Source: an uncultured Anaeroplasmataceae bacterium
Lineage (GTDB): Bacteria > Bacillota_I > Bacilli_A > Acholeplasmatales > Anaeroplasmataceae
Direction: 5' to 3'
NCBI GenBank assembly: GCA_910577745.1
Contig: CAJTNG010000001.1
Span: 93,459 to 157,458 of the forward strand
DNA: 64,000 nt
Below, piece after piece: positions 57,669-64,000 of the stretch (positions are counted from its first letter, which is position 1; every line of letters begins with the position of its first letter). Position numbers and translations under genes: made by a program. The notes below the pieces were generated by a model, which saw only the letters and a list, made by a program, of their open reading frames with translations, did no database searches and was not told the DNA's origin.

Positions 57669-59404
57669 GCCTAAAAGAATTTAATAGAAATTTGAAAAGA
57701 GAGTATAAGGATACCTTTCAAAATTCTACGCCAAAGAAGAAATTTCAGTTGAAATGGAGATATGCCTTCGGATTGGCGATTGGGTGCCTTTTTCTACTTC
57801 TATTGATTGACCATTTGTATGTTCAAATTTATAATCACAGTATAGAATCGTATAATGAACAATTAAAACAAAAGTATTACGAAAAATCATCTGAATCTAC
57901 ATCAAAATTAGTTAAGGTGACATCTTTAGAGGAATATCAAGTTTTAATTAAGCAAAATCAAGCGGAGTATACTTTGAAATCGACTAAATCCTCTTTTTTA
58001 TCCACATTATTTTCACTTAGTTTTACAGGTTGTACAAGTGGAAACGTAAATGATGGAATGGCACCACCAGATTATAGTCCAGGAGATTCTTATCAAACGA
58101 ATGTGCAGACTGTTGGTATTGATGAAGAGGATGTCGCAAAGTGTGATGGGGAATATATCTATACAATCCAAGAAGATTCTACCCTAAATGTCTACAATTT
58201 GAAAGGAGAAAAGATAGTATCTACTTTAACGCAGGGAAACGAATTGTTAATTTATAAAAATAAAGTGATTACTTTAGGAGAAACCAATATTGAAATCTAT
58301 TCCTTTGAAGCAGAGAATTTAACAAAGATATGGAGCAAAACCTTTGATAAATTTTATACTTCTCGGTTAAAAGAGGATACCTTGTATGTAGTTATAGGGT
58401 TTAGAAATGTTGAAAAGGAATTGGATTATGCTTCTTGTTATTATGATAATTTCAGTAACTTGTCATGGCTACAAAGTATTATGAAATTGAATTTAAATAC
58501 GTTAGAACTTTCTCAAACACAAAGCATTTCCTCATCAGAAGTATATTGTTATATGTCCAATTCTGCGTTTTATTTAGCTTCTTATACTTGTTTTATAGAA
58601 CCTTTGACTAGTATATCTATGTATAATGAGGCGTTAGAGCCAGTAGGGGCTATGCGTGTCCGCGGAAATTTATTAAACCAATTTTCTATGGATGAATATG
58701 AAAATCATCTTAGAGTAGTTTCGACTGATGTGACTCAAAATGCAGAAGAACTTAATCGCATAACCATTTTTAATATCCAAAATCAAATTCAAGAAACTGG
58801 ATGTTTGAAAAGTGGGATTGGAATGGGGAGACAGGTTATAAAATCCGTACGATTTAATAAAAATATCTGTTATGTTGTAACTTATGAAATTACAGATCCA
58901 CTATATGAAATTGATTGTAGTGATCCAAAGAACCCTATAATCGTATCTTCCTATAAAGCTCCAGGGTATTCCTCCTATCTACATACATTTACAATTGAAG
59001 AAAAAGAATATATACTGGGCTTGGGATATACAGATTCAGGACAAAGTACGAAAATTTCTCTTTATAGAAGTACCACTCAAATTGGGAATGATTTTATAAT
59101 CTCCCAGTCTAAATATTACGATAAGCCTGACTTTATAGGTGATATAGATTTAAATATGTTTCATAATCACAAAGCATTATTCTTTTATCAATCAAATAAT
59201 AACCTATATTTAGGTGCCAGAGTGGAATATGATTCTTATGTTTTCTTTGAAATACAAGTGGATAACGAGGAAGAGCCCATCCATATTATGAAACGTTTAG
59301 ATATACCTTTTAGTAAAGATAATTATAGTCGTGCCTTTTTAGTAAATGGTCAGCTATACCTGACAACTTCCAAAGGATTAGACGTCTATGAAAAAGAGAG
59401 GTAA
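57665..59404 (+). CDS. Membrane-anchored beta-propeller protein, probable anti-sigma partner
   Basis: 579 aa. A basic cytoplasmic N-terminus of about 35 residues, one membrane helix (about 35-53), a short linker, and a large extracellular domain. The segment YQTNVQTVGIDEEDVAKCDGEYIYTI is the hallmark start of the Beta_propel domain (PF09826, secreted C-terminal propeller proteins). The start overlaps the sigma gene (ATGA) with GGAGGA inside it. By position it should hold or release the sigma factor in response to an outside signal, but the cytoplasmic part is short and no anti-sigma zinc finger is visible. Confidence 0.8.
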   Translation: MSLKEFNRNLKREYKDTFQNSTPKKKFQLKWRYAFGLAIGCLFLLLLIDHLYVQIYNHSIESYNEQLKQKYYEKSSESTSKLVKVTSLEEYQVLIKQNQAEYTLKSTKSSFLSTLFSLSFTGCTSGNVNDGMAPPDYSPGDSYQTNVQTVGIDEEDVAKCDGEYIYTIQEDSTLNVYNLKGEKIVSTLTQGNELLIYKNKVITLGETNIEIYSFEAENLTKIWSKTFDKFYTSRLKEDTLYVVIGFRNVEKELDYASCYYDNFSNLSWLQSIMKLNLNTLELSQTQSISSSEVYCYMSNSAFYLASYTCFIEPLTSISMYNEALEPVGAMRVRGNLLNQFSMDEYENHLRVVSTDVTQNAEELNRITIFNIQNQIQETGCLKSGIGMGRQVIKSVRFNKNICYVVTYEITDPLYEIDCSDPKNPIIVSSYKAPGYSSYLHTFTIEEKEYILGLGYTDSGQSTKISLYRSTTQIGNDFIISQSKYYDKPDFIGDIDLNMFHNHKALFFYQSNNNLYLGARVEYDSYVFFEIQVDNEEEPIHIMKRLDIPFSKDNYSRAFLVNGQLYLTTSKGLDVYEKER

Positions 59405-59416
59405 GTTAGAATAATA

Positions 59417-59443
59417 AAAAGGATTGCTAATTGCAATCCTTTT
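59417..59443 (+). terminator. Terminator of the sigma/propeller operon
   Basis: AAAAGGATTGC and GCAATCCTTTT pair over 11 bp around TAATT. The flanks allow termination in both directions, so it may also end rpmB transcripts. Confidence 0.85.
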
Positions 59444-59489
59444 AATTTTTGAAAATCATCACATATATAAAATAAAATAAAGTTAGGAA

Positions 59490-59678
59490 TTATGCTCTTT
59501 CAACTTTTCCGCTCTTTAAAGCTCTAGCAGAAATTTTTACTTTTTTAACATTTCCGTTTTCATCCTTGATGCGAACAGTTTGAAGATTGGCTTTCCATGT
59601 ACGACGTGTAGCGTTTAAAGCATGGGATCTTTTATTTCCTGTAACTGTTCCTTTACCAGTGATATAACATCTTGCCAT
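59490..59678 (-). CDS. rpmB: Ribosomal protein L28
   Basis: 62 aa, complete. [10 protein letters not shown], then [20 protein letters not shown] and a C-terminal [15 protein letters not shown]. It is a 50S protein. AAGGAGG is 7 nt before the ATG on the minus strand. The one N-terminal Cys (C4) is the remnant of a zinc form, with no second CxxC visible. In Bacillus rpmB is likewise divergent from yloU-fakA. Confidence 0.96.
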   Translation of the reverse strand: MARCYITGKGTVTGNKRSHALNATRRTWKANLQTVRIKDENGNVKKVKISARALKSGKVERA

Positions 59679-59780
59679 AGTTCTTACCTCCTTATGACAT
59701 CAAATTAAACTTCAAGCCTTATTAGTATACCTTAAAACCTATAGAATTGCAAGAACTTTTTATAATTTTTATTAAAGTAT

Positions 59781-59809
59781 TTGACATTTTTATAAAAAAT
59801 TGGTATAGT
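59781..59809 (+). promoter_or_regulatory. Distal promoter of fakA
   Basis: TTGACA (59781-59786), 17 bp, TATAGT (59804-59809). Confidence 0.7.
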
Positions 59810-59843
59810 TTTAAGCGACACTGTGTATAAATGCAAAATTTAT

Positions 59844-59872
59844 TTTACATTTTAAGTTTTTAGTGCTATAAT
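59844..59872 (+). promoter_or_regulatory. Proximal promoter of fakA
   Basis: TTTACA (59844-59849), 17 bp, TATAAT (59867-59872). Together with the distal promoter it fills the 338-bp gap between rpmB and fakA, which otherwise holds only a tiny reading frame. Confidence 0.65.
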
Positions 59873-59924
59873 GTTAAATGAATTAAACATTTACAATATT
59901 TAAAGGTGGTTTTAAATGAGTTGA

Positions 59925-59975
59925 ATGGTGTCAATTTCTGTAGTTTTAATTGTTTTGATTACCTATAGCTTTTAG
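59925..59975 (+). CDS. Possible 16-residue hydrophobic leader peptide before fakA
   Basis: AAAGGTGG (59902-59909) is followed by ATG-AGT-TGA and, directly in frame, ATG 59925 encoding M-V-S-I-S-V-V-L-I-V-L-I-T-Y-S-F, stop TAG. The stop lies in the loop of a 6-bp hairpin TATAGC/GCTATA (59964-59981). It may be a translated leader, a membrane micropeptide, the relic of a lost gene (yloU/asp23 is expected here in Bacillus), or chance. Confidence 0.3.
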   Translation: MVSISVVLIVLITYSF

Positions 59976-60016
59976 GCTATACCATATACATTAATTTGAT
60001 ATTTAGGAGGATTACC

Positions 60017-61639
60017 ATGGCTGTAAGCAGTATTAGCGTAGCTTTATTTAAAAAGATGGTAATGAATGGCGCTATAAATTTAAAGAACAACCATAAGAAG
60101 GTTGATGAGTTAAACGTTTTTCCTGTTCCAGATGGAGATACAGGTACAAATATGTCCATGACAGTGATGTCAGGTGTTCGTGAGATGGATTCTTGTGAAT
60201 CATCTTCTATTATAGAAGTAGGTAAAGTTTTATCCCGTGGAGCTCTAATGGGGGCACGTGGAAATTCTGGAGTTATTTTATCTCAGTTTTTCCGTGGGAT
60301 ATATGTTGGCATGCAAAAACTTGATCATAATTCTTTGACAATTGAAGACATGATGAATTGTTTTGAATCTGGTTGTCGAGTTGCATATAAGGCAGTTATG
60401 GAGCCTGTGGAGGGTACGATTTTGACAGTTGTTCGAGAAGCAGCTGAAAACACTAGAGCTCAAATGTCTAAATTTAAAACCATAGATGATTTATTTAAGA
60501 CATATGAAGCAGAAGCACAAAAATCTTTGAACAACACTCCGAACTTACTTCCAGTTTTAAAAGAAGCTGGTGTTGTGGATAGTGGTGGAGCTGGATTTTT
60601 AGAAATTATTCGTGGAATGATTATGGCTCTCAATGGAAAAATGCTAGAAGCAAATGAAGGCGTAGTTGCAACACCAACTACCGTTGAAAAGCCAGTAGAA
60701 ATGAAAAGCATTTATTGTTGTGAATTCTTTATAAATTTAAAGGATGCAACTAATTTTGATGAGGGGACTCTAAAATCTATGCTTTCCTGTCTAGGAGATG
60801 CGCTTTTTGTACTTGTCGAAAAATCAGTTTGCAAAATTCATTTACATACAGACCATCCAGGACGTGTTTTAGATGTTGCATTGAAATACGGTGAAATAAC
60901 GGATATAAAGATTGAAAATCAGCGAGTTTCCCATACACATTTACCAAATGGAGCAAAAGAAGCTGGAATTGCACCGAAAAAGCATTTTGCTTTAATTGCA
61001 GTATGCTTTGGGAAAGGCATAAGTCAAACGTTTAGAGATTTGGGTGTGGATTATATTATAGAAGGCGGTCAAACGATGAATCCTTCTACAGAAGCTTTTG
61101 TTGAAGCATGCAAAAATGTCAATGCAGAGAATATAATTATAATTCCAAACAATGGAAATGTGGTTATGGCTGCTGCACAGGCTTCTAAATTGATTGACGG
61201 TGCCAAAGTTGAAGTTTTAAAAGCTAAAACCATTGCTCAAGGGTATGCATCATTGATGACTTTTGATCCAGAAGCTGACATGCAGACCAATTTGGCTTCT
61301 ATGACTGAAGCAGTAGAAAATGTTCGAACAGGAGAACTTACCTATTCCGTAAGAGATACTGAAATCGGAGGTATAAAGATTTCTGAAGGCGATTTTATGG
61401 GAATAGCGAATGGTGAAATAGTAATTTCGACTAAAAAACAAGCTGAGGCTTTAGCTGGATTATTAAAATCCATCATTGATGAGGAGAGTCAAATTGCCAC
61501 ATTCTTCTGTGGAAAAGATGTTTCAGAAGAGGAAAAGAGTCAAATTGAAGATTTATGTAGATCTTTGAATGAGAATATAGAAGTTGAAATTATTGACGGA
61601 GAACAAGAGATTTATTCGTATATTATAGCTATAGAATAA
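60017..61639 (+). CDS. fakA: Fatty acid kinase subunit FakA (YloV; DAK2 + FakB-binding domain)
   Basis: 540 aa. An N-terminal DAK2/DhaL ATP-binding domain with ELNVFPVPDGDTGTNMSMT and LMGARGNSGVILSQFFRG, a middle domain, and a C-terminal DegV-like region with IIIIPNNGNVVMAAAQA. With a FakB lipid carrier it phosphorylates exogenous fatty acids, which then enter phospholipid synthesis with PlsX, whose gene lies 2 kb downstream. AGGAGG is 6 nt before ATG 60017. Its terminator overlaps the start of the next apparent frame. Confidence 0.94.
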   Translation: MAVSSISVALFKKMVMNGAINLKNNHKKVDELNVFPVPDGDTGTNMSMTVMSGVREMDSCESSSIIEVGKVLSRGALMGARGNSGVILSQFFRGIYVGMQKLDHNSLTIEDMMNCFESGCRVAYKAVMEPVEGTILTVVREAAENTRAQMSKFKTIDDLFKTYEAEAQKSLNNTPNLLPVLKEAGVVDSGGAGFLEIIRGMIMALNGKMLEANEGVVATPTTVEKPVEMKSIYCCEFFINLKDATNFDEGTLKSMLSCLGDALFVLVEKSVCKIHLHTDHPGRVLDVALKYGEITDIKIENQRVSHTHLPNGAKEAGIAPKKHFALIAVCFGKGISQTFRDLGVDYIIEGGQTMNPSTEAFVEACKNVNAENIIIIPNNGNVVMAAAQASKLIDGAKVEVLKAKTIAQGYASLMTFDPEADMQTNLASMTEAVENVRTGELTYSVRDTEIGGIKISEGDFMGIANGEIVISTKKQAEALAGLLKSIIDEESQIATFFCGKDVSEEEKSQIEDLCRSLNENIEVEIIDGEQEIYSYIIAIE

Positions 61640-61658
61640 AATTTTGATAAAAACGTAT

Positions 61659-61685
61659 AATGGTTGGAGAAATCCAACCATTTTT
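61659..61685 (+). terminator. fakA terminator
   Basis: ATGGTTGGA and TCCAACCAT pair perfectly around GAAA, followed by TTTTTC. Confidence 0.88.
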
Positions 61686-61707
61686 CTTAAGAATAGGAGG
61701 CGAAATT

Positions 61708-63696
61708 TTGGAATTAAAGGATATTAAGCATATAGGTCCAGTGCTTTTGGACCGATTTAATTGTAACCAAATCTATACGCCTCAAGACTTATTATTACAT
61801 TTTCCGAAAAAGTATACATTTTATCAAGTGGATAATCAAAATGCATTCAGTGGAGAGCTTTTATGTTTTAATGCAGTTATTACTTCAAGACCTGTATGGA
61901 TTAAAACTATTAAAAGATCTAAAGCTTTTGTTTTTTATGCTTTAGTCAATGGTATTAAATCTAAGTGTATTATCTTTTCAGGAGATTATTTGCGTTATAA
62001 ATTACAAATCGGTTTACCTATTATTTGTTATGGAAAATATAAAAATAAAGAAAGAGAATTTAGTCTAACGACTATCTTTTTTGAAGAGTTCACACATCGA
62101 ATTGAATTGGATTATGGCATTCCTGATATCAATAATAAAACGATTCAAAATGCTGTGTCAAGAATTTTGGATGCTCAGATCGAAGTAGAAGATGATTTGC
62201 CAGTAGAATTACTTGAAAAATACAGAATGGGTAGTTTACTAGAAACAGCCAAATTAGCTCATTTTCCAAGAGATATTATGGACTGTAAGCAGGTATGGAG
62301 AAGGATTCGTTATGAAGATTTTTTTTGGTATACAGCATCTCTAGAGGCATTAAAACAGATTAGAGGTAAAGAACAAAAGACCCCTAAAATAATAAATAAA
62401 GATATATATATATCTTTAATTTCTAGATTACCTTATCAACTAACCCCAGATCAGCTCCATGTACTAGAAGAATGTCTAAGAGATTTACAATCCTCCAAGA
62501 TTATGAATCGTTTGATTCAAGGGGATGTAGGCTCTGGGAAAAGTATCGTTGCTTTTTTATGTGCAATTATGACAATTCATTCAGGTTGTCAAGTTTCATT
62601 AATGGCACCTACGGAACTTTTAGCTATGCAGCATTATGAGAATTTCAAGAAGCTTTTTCCAGAATATTCGGTGGAACTTTTAACCTCTGCTATTAAAGAA
62701 AAGGATAAAGCAGATATTCTTTATCGTCTTTTACATGGTAGAATACAGTTCATTATTGGAACACATGCGTTGATACAAGAACGTGTTGTTTTTAAAAATT
62801 TAGGGTGTGTAATCATTGATGAGCAGCATAGATTTGGGGTTAATCAGAGAAAAGCCTTATTAGAAAAATTTAAGGGAGTGGATGCCTTATATATGACGGC
62901 TACACCGATTCCTAGAACTTTAGGCTTGACAAATTTTGGTGATTTGGATCTTTCCGTTATAAAAACAATGCCTCAAAATAGAAAACAAGTGATAACAAAG
63001 TTACTTTCAATGGAGGATTTGTCCAAATTGGCAAAAACTTTGCAAAGGCATATTGCTTTAGAAGAACAAATTTATGTGGTGGTTCCGCTTATTACAGAAA
63101 ACGAGCTTTTGGATTTTATAGATATAGATAAAGCTTATGAAATTTTTTCAGAAATGATTCCCTTTGCTAAAATAGCAAAGCTTCATGGAAAAATGAAGAA
63201 TAAAGATAAAGAAGCAATGATGACGGCTTTCAAGGATCATTCCATAGATTGTCTTATTGCTACCACAGTGATTGAAGTGGGAATTGATGTGAAAAATGCC
63301 ACAGTTATGGTAATTTTAGATGCTGATCGGTATGGGCTTTCCCAAATTCATCAGTTAAGAGGTCGTGTGGGAAGAGGAGATACACAGTCTTATTGCTATC
63401 TTGTAAGTAGAAAAGAAACAACGAAAAGATTACAGATTTTAGAGCAGACGAATGATGGCTTTGAGCTTGCAGAGGAAGATTTTAAACTTAGAGGTCCAGG
63501 AGATTATTTAGGAGAAGAACAGTCGGGATTTGCTAGTTTGAATTTTGATTTTGATTCTAAAGATGCGATGATATGGAAATGTGCATTAGAAGATAGTAGA
63601 GCGTATGTGAAAAAATATTTAGATGGATTGGTTAAAAATAAGAAACTGGATTCAATCTTTAAACAAATTTCTATTAAAAATACAAAAATTAACTAG
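61708..63696 (+). CDS. recG: ATP-dependent DNA helicase RecG
   Basis: 662 aa, close to the usual 680. A wedge/OB domain is at the N-terminus; helicase motifs are LIQGDVGSGKS (Walker A), VIIDEQHRFG (DEQH), MTATPIPRTL, ATTVIEVGIDV and HQLRGRVGRG. The C-terminal QTNDGFELAEEDFKLRGPGD is RecG-specific. It reverses stalled replication forks. The start is TTG 61708 with AGGAGG 7 nt upstream. The ATG at 61660 lies inside the fakA terminator and is not used. Confidence 0.96.
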   Translation: MELKDIKHIGPVLLDRFNCNQIYTPQDLLLHFPKKYTFYQVDNQNAFSGELLCFNAVITSRPVWIKTIKRSKAFVFYALVNGIKSKCIIFSGDYLRYKLQIGLPIICYGKYKNKEREFSLTTIFFEEFTHRIELDYGIPDINNKTIQNAVSRILDAQIEVEDDLPVELLEKYRMGSLLETAKLAHFPRDIMDCKQVWRRIRYEDFFWYTASLEALKQIRGKEQKTPKIINKDIYISLISRLPYQLTPDQLHVLEECLRDLQSSKIMNRLIQGDVGSGKSIVAFLCAIMTIHSGCQVSLMAPTELLAMQHYENFKKLFPEYSVELLTSAIKEKDKADILYRLLHGRIQFIIGTHALIQERVVFKNLGCVIIDEQHRFGVNQRKALLEKFKGVDALYMTATPIPRTLGLTNFGDLDLSVIKTMPQNRKQVITKLLSMEDLSKLAKTLQRHIALEEQIYVVVPLITENELLDFIDIDKAYEIFSEMIPFAKIAKLHGKMKNKDKEAMMTAFKDHSIDCLIATTVIEVGIDVKNATVMVILDADRYGLSQIHQLRGRVGRGDTQSYCYLVSRKETTKRLQILEQTNDGFELAEEDFKLRGPGDYLGEEQSGFASLNFDFDSKDAMIWKCALEDSRAYVKKYLDGLVKNKKLDSIFKQISIKNTKIN

Positions 63697-63750
63697 TTTT
63701 TAGTGTGATAAAATGCTAAAATTATAGTAAGTTTTAAGGAGGAAAAGGGT

Positions 63751-64000
63751 ATGTATAAAATTGCGATAGATGCGAATGGTGGCGATTTTGGTGTAGAAAC
63801 CACAGTTCTCGGAAGTATGATGGCAATTCAAAAATATAAAGATTTGGAATTAATCCTGTATGGAGATGAAGAGAAGATAAAAGAACTTCTTGTGGATTCA
63901 ACAAGAATAACAGTAGTTCATACCAAAGATACAATCTCTATGGGAGAAAAAGATCCAGTCAAAGCCATTCGTTCTCAAAAAGAAGCATCTCTATGCTTGG
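63751..64000 (+). CDS. plsX: Phosphate acyltransferase PlsX, N-terminal part (runs off window)
   Basis: The first 83 codons are visible, beginning M-Y-K-I-A-I-D-A-N-G-G-D-F-G. Relatives have DAMGGD at this spot; Asn replaces Met here. EKDPVKAIRS follows the family pattern (KKxPxxAIR). PlsX makes acyl-phosphate from acyl-ACP for phospholipid synthesis. AAGGAGG is upstream of the ATG. recG-plsX order is as in Bacillus, but fapR, the usual gene between them, is absent. Confidence 0.92.
   Translation, partial: MYKIAIDANGGDFGVETTVLGSMMAIQKYKDLELILYGDEEKIKELLVDSTRITVVHTKDTISMGEKDPVKAIRSQKEASLCL

Noticed and set aside
59916-59975. TGA read as Trp or selenocysteine in the micro-ORF before fakA, and the Mycoplasma code in general
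   Set aside because: Genes overlap as ATGA (TGA stop) at several conserved junctions such as atpD-atpC and cca-pullulanase, Trp is encoded by TGG throughout, and no SECIS-like element is evident.
61660-61707. recG start at ATG 61660
   Set aside because: This ATG is the 5' arm of the fakA terminator hairpin; TTG 61708 has AGGAGG at 7 nt.

Overview
The window is a piece of an AT-rich chromosome from a low-GC Gram-positive bacterium (Bacillota, class Bacilli or a close relative). Evidence: AGGAGG/GAGGTG ribosome sites, sigma-A-type promoters, a T-box, gene order like Bacillus around the atp and rsgA-rpe-fakA-recG-plsX blocks, and sporulation genes (spo0A, a spoIIQ-like gene, spoIIID and a candidate spoVM). 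The 16S gene is complete, but I cannot place it to genus by eye; an uncultured gut lineage is my inference. TGA is a stop codon here: several adjacent genes overlap as ATGA, so this is not the Mycoplasma code.

Layout. 1-1.1 kb: 3' part of comEC. 1.1-6.1 kb: a complete rRNA operon (16S-23S-5S-tRNA-Val-tRNA-Thr) with promoter, processing stalks and terminator. 6.2-11.2 kb: pyk, an orphan Cys-rich gene, tRNA-Pro/tRNA-Gly, a membrane-anchored four-repeat YegP-like protein and a methyltransferase. 11.2-12.0 kb: spo0A alone on the minus strand, with a 0A box upstream. 12.2-29.3 kb: a pectin/hemicellulose locus. It holds a minus-strand pectinesterase and a divergent long operon with an LplB/YtcP-type ABC importer (two permeases, 794-aa lipoprotein binding protein, ATPase), five unrecognised polytopic membrane proteins and a GH28 enzyme. 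GH43, Nudix, six-hairpin glycosidase-like and second GH43 genes follow. None of the enzymes has a signal peptide, which fits import of oligosaccharides followed by cytoplasmic degradation.

29.4-37.5 kb: rpiB-upp-atpZ-atpI-atpBEFHAGDC. The c subunit carries two carboxylates and the other Na+-site residues, so a Na+-coupled ATP synthase is likely. 37.5-40.3 kb: DUF1146, spoIIQ-like, an HD hydrolase, spoIIID, and yigZ convergent with it. 40.3-46 kb: cca, type I pullulanase, yhaM-like, and a MATE pump behind a structured attenuator leader. 46-49.6 kb: T-box-controlled pheST. 49.7-54.5 kb: a lipoprotein, rlmN, a kinase-less PASTA protein, rsgA, rpe and a candidate 23-residue spoVM with an AUU start. 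54.5-57.1 kb: a metal-resistance cassette (ArsR/CadC-type repressor, separate HMA protein, P1B ATPase). 57.1-59.4 kb: an ECF sigma factor with a membrane beta-propeller partner. 59.5-64 kb: rpmB (minus), fakA, recG and the start of plsX.

The most interesting points are: the spoVM candidate and the shared geometry of three predicted forespore/mother-cell promoters; apparent AUU start codons; a PASTA gene where Bacillus has prpC-prkC; the two-carboxylate c-ring; the MATE leader, which may be a guanidine-IV-type riboswitch; and the ABC importer embedded among five unknown membrane proteins.
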